From positions 1 to 11,924 of the forward strand of contig NZ_JAUMZV010000055.1 of the NCBI RefSeq assembly GCF_030527935.1: a stretch of 11,924 nucleotides of DNA. Direction: 5' to 3'. Numbering within the stretch: position 1 is the first letter of the stretch; each line of letters begins with the position of its first letter. Below are positions 1 through 6,029 of this stretch, one piece after another. Source of the DNA: Kingella sp. (in: b-proteobacteria). Its GTDB lineage: Bacteria; Pseudomonadota; Gammaproteobacteria; Burkholderiales; Neisseriaceae. The translations under genes and the position numbers were made by a program. The notes below the pieces were generated by a model, which saw only the letters and a program-made list of their open reading frames with translations, had not been told where the DNA came from and did no database searches.

Positions 1-65
1 CCTTTGAAGTGTTGCAGGCTTATTTTTCCCAAACTGTTGTGTAAACAACGCGGTTTATTTCTACA

Positions 66-71
66 TATAAT
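66..71 (+). promoter_or_regulatory. Possible -10 element for relA
   Basis: A perfect TATAAT lies 43 bases upstream of the relA ATG, in an AT-rich leader. No good -35 hexamer is found 16-18 bases upstream, so this is a single-box prediction. An AAGGAAA ribosome-binding site follows at about 102-108. Confidence 0.35.
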
Positions 72-114
72 AAGCCCCGATGTAGTCCCACACACTCAAA
101 AAAGGAAACCCACC

Positions 115-2307
115 ATGAGCGAACTCGCCGACCTAGCCCAAGTCCAGCAAGACTACGCAGCCTATACCACCGCCCAATCTGAGCCCTATCAAAAAATGCT
201 CATCGCCGCGCAACAGCTTGCCGCGCAGCATTATCCCCCCGAAGCCAAAACCCACATCGCCCGCGAACCTGTGTTACAGCATCTGCTTGCCGCCGCCAAA
301 ATGGTTGCCGACATGGATTTGCTGCCCGAAGCCGTTGCCGCCACCGTGTTAGCCGAAATTTCCAGCTATCTGCCCAACTGGCAAGAAACTGTGTCCGAGC
401 AATGTGGCAAAACCGTGGTAACGCTGGTGCAAGGCATAGACGAAGTGCAAAAGCTCACCCAATTTGCCAAAGTGGACACGCTTGCCACGCCCGATGAACG
501 CGCCGCGCAAGCCGAAGCCATGCGCAAAATGCTGCTGGCGATGGTGTCCGATATTCGCGTGGTGCTGATTAAACTCGCGCTGCGCACCCGCACCATGCAA
601 TTTTTGGGGCAAACGCCCGATAGCCCCGAAAAACGCGCCGTTGCCAAAGAAACGCTGGATATTTTCGCCCCGCTTGCCAACCGCTTGGGCGTGTGGCAGC
701 TCAAATGGCAGCTTGAAGACTTGGGCTTTCGCCATCAAAACCCCGAAGAATACAAACGCATCGCCAAGCTATTGGAAGACAAACGCACCGAACGCTTGGA
801 ATACATTGACCATTTTCTCAACATCATCCGCAGCGAGATGGACAAAGTCGGCATTCAATACGATATAGCGGGGCGACCTAAACACATCTATTCCATCTAC
901 AAAAAAATGGTGAAGAAAAAGCTGGATTTTGATGGGCTATACGACATCCGCGCCGTGCGCATTTTGGTGAACACCATCCCCGAATGCTATGCCACGCTCG
1001 GCATCATCCACAGCCTGTTTCAGCCCATTCCAGGCGAGTTTGACGACTACATCGCCAACCCCAAAGGCAACGGCTACAAATCGCTGCATACCGTGATTGT
1101 AGGGCCCGAAGACAAAAGCATTGAAGTGCAAATCCGCACCTTTGAAATGCACCAATTCAACGAATTTGGCGTGGCAGCGCATTGGCGATACAAAGAAGGC
1201 GGCAAGGGCGACAGCGCGTATGAGCAAAAAATCGCATGGCTACGCCAGCTTTTAGATTGGCGCGAAAACATGGCAGAAAGCGGCAAAGAAGACCTGGCCG
1301 CCGCGTTCAAAACCGAATTGTTTAGCGACATCATTTATGTTTTAACCCCGCATGGCAAAGTGTTGTCGCTGCCCGCAGGCGCAACGCCGATTGACTTTGC
1401 CTACGCCTTGCACAGCAGCTTGGGCGACCGCTGCCGTGGCGCAAAAGTGGACGGGCAGATTGTGCCGCTGTCCACCCCGCTGGAAAACGGGCAGCGCGTG
1501 GAAATCATCGCCGCCAAAGAAGGGTATCCATCGGTGAACTGGCTGTATGAAGGCTGGGTGAAATCGCACAAGGCGATGAGCAAAATCCGCGCCTACATCC
1601 GCGCCCAAAATGCCGAAACGGTGCGCGAAGCGGGCAAAAGCCAGTTTGAAAAAATCATCGGCAAAATCAGCCCCAAGCCCAATCAGCAACAGCTTTGCGA
1701 GAAGCTGGGTTTCAGGCTGCTGGATGATTTGTTTACCGCGCTGGGGCAAGGCGAAATCACGCCCCGCGCCATCCAAAAAGCCTGCGGCGCGTTGGTTGAG
1801 CCTGCGCCCGTGCCCGTGAGCGCGACCAGCATTGTGAAAAAATCCAAAATCCAATCGGGCGACAAAAACGGCGTGCTGGTGGATGGCGAAGGCGGCTTGC
1901 TGACCACGCTGGCAAAATGCTGCAAACCCGCGCCGCCCGATTTAATCATCGGCTTTGTTACCCGCGAGCGCGGTGTATCCATCCATCGGCAAGGGTGCAG
2001 CGATTTTGAGCATCTGGCGAAACAATCGCCTGAAAAAGTGTTGCCCGCAAGCTGGGCGGCGTTGGATGCCAACCAAGTGTTTGCGATTGATATTGAAGTG
2101 CGCGCCAACGACCGCAGCGGCTTGCTGCGCGATGTGTCCGATGCGCTGGCGCGGTATAAAGTGAACGTTACCGCCGTGCAAATGCAAACGCGCGATTTAG
2201 AAGCCAGCATGCGCTTTACGCTGGAAATGAAAAAAGTGGACGAACTGCCGCGCGTGTTGGCGGGCGTGGCGGAAGTGAAAGGCGTGGCGAGCGTGGCGCG
2301 GATTTAG
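115..2307 (+). CDS. relA: RelA, monofunctional (p)ppGpp synthetase (GTP pyrophosphokinase)
   Basis: RelA transfers pyrophosphate from ATP to GTP/GDP on ribosomes carrying uncharged tRNA and so triggers the stringent response. The ATG at 115 is chosen because AAGGAAA lies just upstream and the protein then begins MSELADLAQ (730 aa, normal for the family); the open frame reaches back to base 4 but adds residues unlike RelA. Residues about 40-190 are the hydrolase-like domain, but the His-Asp pair of active hydrolases reads Ala80-Glu81, so hydrolysis is probably lost. The synthetase domain has GRPKH at 253-257 and EFDD at 308-311, the EXDD signature of synthetase-only RelA (bifunctional enzymes carry RXKD). 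TGS follows at about 400-465, then the Cys602-Cys603/His624/Cys628 zinc-finger-like region and a C-terminal ACT domain at 656-730. The hydrolase partner SpoT would be encoded elsewhere. It converges on yhhQ, and no clear terminator lies between them. Confidence 0.96.
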   Translation: MSELADLAQVQQDYAAYTTAQSEPYQKMLIAAQQLAAQHYPPEAKTHIAREPVLQHLLAAAKMVADMDLLPEAVAATVLAEISSYLPNWQETVSEQCGKTVVTLVQGIDEVQKLTQFAKVDTLATPDERAAQAEAMRKMLLAMVSDIRVVLIKLALRTRTMQFLGQTPDSPEKRAVAKETLDIFAPLANRLGVWQLKWQLEDLGFRHQNPEEYKRIAKLLEDKRTERLEYIDHFLNIIRSEMDKVGIQYDIAGRPKHIYSIYKKMVKKKLDFDGLYDIRAVRILVNTIPECYATLGIIHSLFQPIPGEFDDYIANPKGNGYKSLHTVIVGPEDKSIEVQIRTFEMHQFNEFGVAAHWRYKEGGKGDSAYEQKIAWLRQLLDWRENMAESGKEDLAAAFKTELFSDIIYVLTPHGKVLSLPAGATPIDFAYALHSSLGDRCRGAKVDGQIVPLSTPLENGQRVEIIAAKEGYPSVNWLYEGWVKSHKAMSKIRAYIRAQNAETVREAGKSQFEKIIGKISPKPNQQQLCEKLGFRLLDDLFTALGQGEITPRAIQKACGALVEPAPVPVSATSIVKKSKIQSGDKNGVLVDGEGGLLTTLAKCCKPAPPDLIIGFVTRERGVSIHRQGCSDFEHLAKQSPEKVLPASWAALDANQVFAIDIEVRANDRSGLLRDVSDALARYKVNVTAVQMQTRDLEASMRFTLEMKKVDELPRVLAGVAEVKGVASVARI

Positions 2308-2330
2308 CAGTAAATTTGTCCCTTATGCCT

Positions 2331-2392
2331 ATTTTTGCCTTGCATTTGCCATTTTATGACGCAAAATCCGCTACAAAAGTTGAATGTCAACA
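2331..2392 (+). mobile_element. Truncated MITE copy D (right end of the C-type element)
   Basis: These 62 bases match the right part of copy C (9853-9914) with about 3 mismatches by eye. The shared block includes GCCTTGCAT, CCATTTTATGACGCAAAATC and AAAAGTTGAATGTCAACA. The last five bases of the C-type end (GCCCC) are replaced by CACAC, and the left two thirds are missing, so this is a dead remnant. It fills most of the short gap between the convergent relA and yhhQ stop codons. Confidence 0.75.
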
Positions 2393-2396
2393 CACA

Positions 2397-3077
2397 CTAA
2401 GCAGCCTGAAACTGCTGCCCACTCTCTGCCAATTTTTTCAGCACATAATTCAACGCCACGCCGTAAGCGGGCACAAACAGCAGCGTGCAAATGGTGAGTT
2501 TGAACAGATAATCCACAAAGGCGATGTGCTGCCAGTTCGCCGCCATAAAGGCATCGTCGCTGCCTGCGAACGCGATGGCGAAAAACAGCAGCGTGTCCAG
2601 CGCGTTGCCCACGAATGTGGACGCGGTCGGCGCAATCCACCACGATTTAAGCTGGCGCAGTTTGTTGAACACAAAAATATCCATCAATTGCCCAAAGGCG
2701 TAGGCAGAAAAGCTGGCGAGCGCGATGCGGAACACAATGGGCACAAAGGTTTGCAGCGAAGCGATGCCTGTCCACGAGCCTTGTTGGAACAGCACGGAAA
2801 GGGCGTAGGACAGCAGCAGCGCGGGCAGCATCACAAAAAAGATGATTTTGCGCGCCAGCGTTTGCCCGAAGATGCGCACGGTTAAATCGGTGGCGAGAAA
2901 GATAAAGGGGAAAGTGAGCGCGCCCCATGTGGAATGGACTTCAAAGCCGTTGGGCAATGTGATGGTGAACGGGAATTGCACCAGATAGTTGCTGGATGCG
3001 ATGACGGCGATGTGGAACAACACCAGCCAAAAAAGTGCTTGGGATTTTTGTTTGTTGGTAAACAGGTAGTTTTGCAT
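2397..3077 (-). CDS. yhhQ: YhhQ-type queuosine precursor transporter
   Basis: This is a 226-aa integral inner-membrane protein of the YhhQ/VUT family (DUF165), which imports preQ0/preQ1 for queuosine modification of tRNA. It resembles E. coli YhhQ along its whole length: LFWLVLFHIAVIASSNYLVQ at about 15-34, WGALTFPFIFLATDLTVRIFG at about 51-71, a WWIAPTAST stretch, and a C-terminal DYLFK...YGVALN segment. Five or six hydrophobic segments are visible. AGGAAA stands just before the ATG. MITE copy A lies immediately upstream, so any older promoter has been displaced and transcription now starts in, or reads through, the element. The last four residues (FQAA) and the stop are encoded by a one-mismatch DUS (TTCAGGCTGCTT). 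Together with queF this forms a queuosine supply neighbourhood. Confidence 0.95.
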   Translation of the reverse strand: MQNYLFTNKQKSQALFWLVLFHIAVIASSNYLVQFPFTITLPNGFEVHSTWGALTFPFIFLATDLTVRIFGQTLARKIIFFVMLPALLLSYALSVLFQQGSWTGIASLQTFVPIVFRIALASFSAYAFGQLMDIFVFNKLRQLKSWWIAPTASTFVGNALDTLLFFAIAFAGSDDAFMAANWQHIAFVDYLFKLTICTLLFVPAYGVALNYVLKKLAESGQQFQAA

Positions 3078-3104
3078 AGGGTTTCCTAGTTTTGGTTTTG
3101 ATTA

Positions 3105-3266
3105 AGAACCTGTATTCATGATTCGCATAGGTAGATTTGATGACATAAAAGCGTGGATACAAGGCAAAAAGCACAGCAAGGTTGGACACCTTGCGAGCAT
3201 TTTTAACGCGGTAGCCGCGTTTTTAGGGCATTAAAGATGCCTATGGGAATAGTGAATACAGGTTCT
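3105..3266 (-). mobile_element. MITE copy A (162 bp, TA-flanked)
   Basis: This non-coding element has perfect terminal inverted repeats: ATTAAGAACCTGTATTCA at 3101-3118 against its complement at 3253-3270. TA flanks both sides (3103-3104 and 3267-3268), so the repeat continues through the presumed TA target duplication. Its reverse complement matches copy B at about 90 percent (about 16 mismatches and one gap by hand). Inside are GCCCTAAAAA, GTTAAAAATGC and a 7-bp hairpin, GCAAGGT/ACCTTGC. No open reading frame is credible, so movement would need a transposase in trans; TA targeting is typical of IS630/Tc1-type enzymes and of Correia elements, whose ends differ. It is inserted about 27 bp upstream of the yhhQ start. 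Confidence 0.85.
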
Positions 3267-3305
3267 TAATATCAACGCGGGAGGGTTACGAACCGCGCGG
3301 GGTTG

Positions 3306-3331
3306 AAAAGGGCAGCCTTTTTCAGGCTGCC
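3306..3331 (-). terminator. Hairpin terminator built from overlapping DUS halves
   Basis: On the minus strand a GGCAGCC stem, a seven-base loop (TGAAAAA) and GGCTGCC are followed by CTTTT. It would end transcripts coming from queF and the broken gene at 3406-3760 before they reach MITE A and yhhQ. An exact DUS is at 3321-3332. Confidence 0.6.
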
Positions 3332-3391
3332 TGCGAAAGGGGCGGATTATAAGGAAATTCTGCACCGCCGTGTGGATTATCCGTGCCTGGA

Positions 3392-3403
3392 AGGCAGCCT
3401 GAA
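3392..3403 (+). repeat. DNA uptake sequence
   Basis: Exact AGGCAGCCTGAA, just past the stop of the broken gene. The stretch 3270-3405 otherwise holds only the hairpin at 3306-3331; I see no gene there. Confidence 0.85.
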
Positions 3404-3405
3404 AA

Positions 3406-3760
3406 TCAATCCTGCCAACGGCAAGCCAATTTCTCCGTGCCGTTGAACACGACCGCCAAGGTTTTGCCTGACGGCGCGGCAGGCGGCTCGCAGCGCGCGG
3501 TAACGGTTTGCGTGCGGTAGCGCGCTTCCAATGACAGCTCGGCAATCGGCGCATCGGGCGAAACCTTGGCGTGCACGGCTCGTTTGGCAGAAAGCGGCTC
3601 AGCAGTTTCGTAAAGTATTCCAGGGTTGCGGTTAATCAGCACAGCATAAAGCGCGGCAGGCTCGCAGTGTGGCCGGTAATGGCAAGCGTAGTCATATCGG
3701 GGGCGGATTGGGCGGCGTGGCAGGCTGCCAGCCATGTGAACAAAACAGGCGGTATTTCAT
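3406..3760 (-). pseudogene. Frameshifted gene for a small secreted protein
   Basis: Reading in from the minus-strand ATG at 3760 gives MKYRLF. A one-base shift at the TTTT run near 3742-3745 then gives FTWLAACHAAQSAPD, completing a textbook signal peptide with the cut after AQSA. That frame stops with TGA at 3636-3638. A further one-base shift before that stop enters a frame running LINRNPGILYETAEPLSAKR to CRWQD and a TGA at 3406-3408. Both steps have the same sign, and restoring two bases to the 355 makes 119 whole codons, so two single-base deletions explain everything. Codon use in the last frame matches neighbouring genes. The start is 30 bases beyond queF with a DUS in the gap, so the two were probably cotranscribed. 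I do not recognise the family. A TTG start inside the signal peptide is conceivable but would not cure the second shift. Confidence 0.6.
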
Positions 3761-3761
3761 T

Positions 3762-3773
3762 TTCAGGCTGCCT
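3762..3773 (-). repeat. DNA uptake sequence
   Basis: Exact copy in the 30-base gap between the queF stop and the ATG of the broken gene. Its AGG lies about 12 bases before that ATG and may act as a weak ribosome-binding site. Confidence 0.85.
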
Positions 3774-3790
3774 CATGCTTATGCCGACGG

Positions 3791-4264
3791 CTATTGCCTG
3801 TCGTGCCCAAACAGTCGCTCGCGTGCCATCGCTTCAAACGCCGTGCCCTGTCGCCCATAGTTGGCAAACGGATGGATGGCAATACCGCCGCGCGGGGTAA
3901 ACTCGCCGAACACTTCAATGTATTTCGGATTCATCAGCGCAATCAAATCTTTCATGATAATGTTGACGCAATCTTCGTGAAAATCGCCGTGGTTGCGAAA
4001 GCTGAACAGATACAGTTTCAGCGATTTGCTTTCCACCATTTTCGCATCGGGGATATAGCGGATAACGATGGTGGCAAAATCGGGCTGCCCCGTCATCGGG
4101 CAAAGGCTGGTGAACTCGGGGCAGATAAATTTCACAAAATAATCGTTATCGGGGTGCTTGTTATCAAACGATTCCAGCACTTCGGGCGCGTAGTCGGTGG
4201 GATATTGCGTTTTTTGGTTGCCCAGCAGCGTGATGCCGCCAAGCTCTTGTGGGGTGCGAGACAT
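3791..4264 (-). CDS. queF: QueF, NADPH-dependent 7-cyano-7-deazaguanine (preQ0) reductase
   Basis: QueF reduces the nitrile of preQ0 to the amine of preQ1, the last free-base step before insertion into tRNA on the way to queuosine. The 157-aa length is that of the short unimodular type (Bacillus-like), not the long E. coli type. Cys55 in FTSLCPMTGQPDF is the thioimide-forming nucleophile, Asp62 its acid-base partner, and His96-Glu97 contact substrate. ESKSLKLYL at 78-86 is the QueF family motif. AAAGGA precedes the ATG. MITE copy B ends about 16 bases upstream of the start, so the native leader is gone. Downstream lie a broken secreted-protein gene and then yhhQ on the same strand. No preQ1 riboswitch is evident. 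Confidence 0.96.
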   Translation of the reverse strand: MSRTPQELGGITLLGNQKTQYPTDYAPEVLESFDNKHPDNDYFVKFICPEFTSLCPMTGQPDFATIVIRYIPDAKMVESKSLKLYLFSFRNHGDFHEDCVNIIMKDLIALMNPKYIEVFGEFTPRGGIAIHPFANYGRQGTAFEAMARERLFGHDRQ

Positions 4265-4280
4265 GGTTTTCCTTTCATTA

Positions 4281-4441
4281 AGAATCTGTATTCACTCTTT
4301 TCATAGGCACCTTTAATGCCCTAAAAACACGGCTACTGCGTTAAAAATGCGCGCAAGGTGTCCAACCTTGCTGTGCTTTTTGCCTTGTATCTGCGCTTTT
4401 ATGTCATCAAATCTACCTAGAAAACAGTGAATACAGGTTCT
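4281..4441 (+). mobile_element. MITE copy B (161 bp, inverted relative to copy A)
   Basis: It starts AGAATCTGTATTCAC after TA at 4279-4280 and ends GTGAATACAGGTTCT; the right TA is degraded to AA. It matches copy A at about 90 percent but lies in the opposite orientation, so A and B bracket queF and the broken gene as an inverted pair about 1.3 kb wide. The internal hairpin GCAAGGT/ACCTTGC is followed by TGTGCTTTTT. It has no coding capacity. Confidence 0.85.
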
Positions 4442-4449
4442 AAAATCCA

Positions 4450-4491
4450 TTTTCAGGCTGCCTAAGCGAACGGATTAAGGCAGCCTGAAAA
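4450..4491. repeat. Inverted DUS pair
   Basis: Exact DUS copies at 4452-4463 and 4478-4489 form a 14-bp stem (4450-4463 with 4478-4491) around a 14-base loop. The pair lies between divergent genes, so it is not an obvious gene-end terminator; it may limit read-through in either direction. Confidence 0.75.
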
Positions 4492-4541
4492 CGGTGCGGC
4501 GCATTGTAGCAAATATTCGGGCAAAGCTGCGCCAAGTCTTT

Positions 4542-4547
4542 TATAAT
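4542..4547 (+). promoter_or_regulatory. Possible -10 element for the methyltransferase-nuclease unit
   Basis: A perfect TATAAT lies 78 bases before the chosen ATG of the methyltransferase. The -35 region is poor (TTCGGG at a long spacing). It could have been an older obgE promoter before the two genes arrived. Confidence 0.35.
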
Positions 4548-4568
4548 GCGCTCGTTTTTCATTCTTTC

Positions 4569-4599
4569 AGGCAGCCTGAAACCGATTTTCAGGCTGCTT
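4569..4599. repeat. DUS and degenerate inverted DUS
   Basis: An exact AGGCAGCCTGAA at 4569-4580 is followed by TTCAGGCTGCTT at 4588-4599 (one mismatch), which can form a hairpin. It sits just upstream of the methyltransferase start, and a matching direct copy lies at 5991-6002 beyond the nuclease gene. Confidence 0.7.
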
Positions 4600-4624
4600 G
4601 AAGTCATTGTTTAGAAAGCGAAGT

Positions 4625-5302
4625 ATGTTTAAAGACCAGCAACATTATTTATTACTCAACAAAAAAAACAAAATGGACGGCTTGGCTTTGCTAGATTTGC
4701 TTCGCAACGAAACCATTAAAGTCGTCTTTTTTGACCCGCAATATCGTGGCATCTTGGATAAAATGGCTTACGGCAATGAAGGCAAAAACCGAGGGCAGCA
4801 ACGCTCAGGTTTGCCACAAATGTCAGAAGAAACCATTACCGCATTTATTCGGAAAATTGAACGCGTGCTATTGCCTAATGGTTATTTGTTTTTGTGGGTA
4901 GACAAATTTCATTTAGCAGAAGGTATGAAACCGTGGTTTGCTCGATTACCTAGTATGCAAGTAGTAGATATGATTACTTGGGACAAAAAGCGCATTGGTA
5001 TGGGATACCGTAGTCGGCGCAGAAGTGAATATTTGGTTGTCGTTCAGAAATTTCCGCGTAAAGCCAAATCTACTTGGATACTACACGACATTCCTGATGT
5101 ATGGGAAGAGAAATTAACCAATAAACCACATACACACGCTAAGCCTGTTGAATTACAAAAAAAACTGATTCTGGCAACCACGCAAGAACAAGACGTGGTA
5201 CTTGACCCTGCATCGGGTGGCTATTCGGTTTTGTCGGCTTGCCAACAAACCAATCGTCAGTTTTTGGGTAGCGATTTAATTTTTGGAGCAGATAATTTAT
5301 GA
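4625..5302 (+). CDS. Beta-class-like DNA methyltransferase (adenine-N6 or cytosine-N4), probable modification enzyme
   Basis: This probable S-adenosylmethionine-dependent DNA methyltransferase would protect host sites from the adjoining nuclease. Catalytic motif IV comes first as DPQY at residues 37-40 (FFDPQYRG), where most relatives have DPPY. The AdoMet-binding motif I comes late as DPASGGY at 194-200, then FLGSDL. This IV-before-I order is that of the beta class. GYLFLWVDKFHL and WDKKRIGMGYR lie between, as in annotated methyltransferases I recall, but the target sequence cannot be read from the protein. At 225 aa it is short. The ATG at 4625 is preferred over an in-frame TTG at 4598 because the TTG falls inside the DUS and GAAAGCGAAG precedes the ATG. 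Its stop overlaps the next start (ATGA), implying translational coupling. Base composition is AT-richer than in flanking genes, suggesting transfer. Confidence 0.82.
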   Translation: MFKDQQHYLLLNKKNKMDGLALLDLLRNETIKVVFFDPQYRGILDKMAYGNEGKNRGQQRSGLPQMSEETITAFIRKIERVLLPNGYLFLWVDKFHLAEGMKPWFARLPSMQVVDMITWDKKRIGMGYRSRRRSEYLVVVQKFPRKAKSTWILHDIPDVWEEKLTNKPHTHAKPVELQKKLILATTQEQDVVLDPASGGYSVLSACQQTNRQFLGSDLIFGADNL

Positions 5303-5985
5303 GCAAAATTCGTGATGCCAAAGGCAGATTAGATGGCGAAAATTCAGGCTATACGCGGGTTTTAGGAAATGTTGCGTTGGGACAATTATTATCGCGTGTG
5401 CAAGCCACAGTGATTGCTAACGGCAATGAGTTGGAACGGTTGATTGCTGAACGCTGCACACAAATTGCAGATATTGATGAATTTATTGATAACGCAACAA
5501 TGGGCAAAATAAAAAATGGCGTTTATCTGTGTTTAAAAAAGACATTTAAAAAATCAAAAAAATACAGCAAAGGCGTTGAAAAAATTGAACCCGATATGTT
5601 GATATTTATCGTGCAAGAATATCGTGTTTGCAAAATTATTGAGCTTAAAGATGGCGATGCTTTTGATACCAAAAAATCGCAAGCAGAAAAGGAACATTTA
5701 GAAAAGTTTGCTACAATTTTTGGCTCAAAAATTCCTTTTTCAACAAATTACTACATATGCAGTTTTAATCAAGAAAAAAGAGAAATGATTAAAATAGGTT
5801 TTAAAAATGTCTTCGATGATGAACATATACTGACTGGGCGTGAACTATGCGAAATCTTATGCATTCAATATAATGAAATTATTGCTATACGCGAACGAGA
5901 TAGACGAGATAATTTAGATTATTTTATTGAACAGCTTTTGCTTATTCCTGAAATAGAAACTGAATTGCAAAACCGGTTAGACTAA
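5299..5985 (+). CDS. Probable type II restriction endonuclease, PD-(D/E)XK fold
   Basis: The 228-aa protein has a credible PD-(D/E)XK site: Pro98-Asp99 in EPDMLIF, 15 residues of beta-hairpin-like sequence, then Glu115-Leu116-Lys117 in KIIELKDGDAFDTKK. Such sites bind Mg2+ and cleave DNA. Its start overlaps the methyltransferase stop by four bases, so the two are one operon, and with that partner a restriction role is the natural reading. I cannot name its family or target. The gene is strikingly AT-rich: 17 G+C of 60 at 5701-5760, against 29 of 60 at 6841-6900 in obgE. No controller protein gene accompanies it. It ends six bases before a DUS. Another DNA-cleaving defence role remains possible. 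Confidence 0.72.
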   Translation: MSKIRDAKGRLDGENSGYTRVLGNVALGQLLSRVQATVIANGNELERLIAERCTQIADIDEFIDNATMGKIKNGVYLCLKKTFKKSKKYSKGVEKIEPDMLIFIVQEYRVCKIIELKDGDAFDTKKSQAEKEHLEKFATIFGSKIPFSTNYYICSFNQEKREMIKIGFKNVFDDEHILTGRELCEILCIQYNEIIAIRERDRRDNLDYFIEQLLLIPEIETELQNRLD

Positions 5986-5990
5986 TATTT

Positions 5991-6002
5991 TTCAGGCTGC
6001 CT
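5991..6002 (-). repeat. DNA uptake sequence
   Basis: Exact TTCAGGCTGCCT between the nuclease stop and obgE. It has the same orientation as the near-copy at 4588-4599, so the methyltransferase-nuclease block is bounded by direct DUS repeats. Confidence 0.85.
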
Positions 6003-6029
6003 AAACTATCCCAAACGAGAATCCAATCC

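Noticed and set aside
4..114. Upstream extension of the relA frame to an ATG at base 4
   Set aside because: The 37 extra residues do not resemble RelA, while the ATG at 115 has a good ribosome-binding site and a -10 box lies inside the extension.
2316..2885. 189-codon open frame opposite yhhQ
   Set aside because: It starts in the MITE D remnant and runs antisense through a well-supported transporter gene; no motif and no ribosome-binding site.
3105..3266. Copy A as a Correia element
   Set aside because: TA flanks and size are similar, but the ends (AGAACCTGTATTCA) do not match the Correia end TATAGTGGATTAACAAAAATC.
3794..4306. 170-codon open frame opposite queF
   Set aside because: Shadow of queF, ending in MITE B; no recognisable protein features.
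4265..4450. preQ1 riboswitch upstream of queF
   Set aside because: The leader is MITE sequence; I see no preQ1-I or preQ1-II consensus near queF or yhhQ.
4598..4624. TTG start for the methyltransferase
   Set aside because: The TTG lies in the DUS repeat and adds nine basic residues; the ATG at 4625 has a better-placed purine-rich site.
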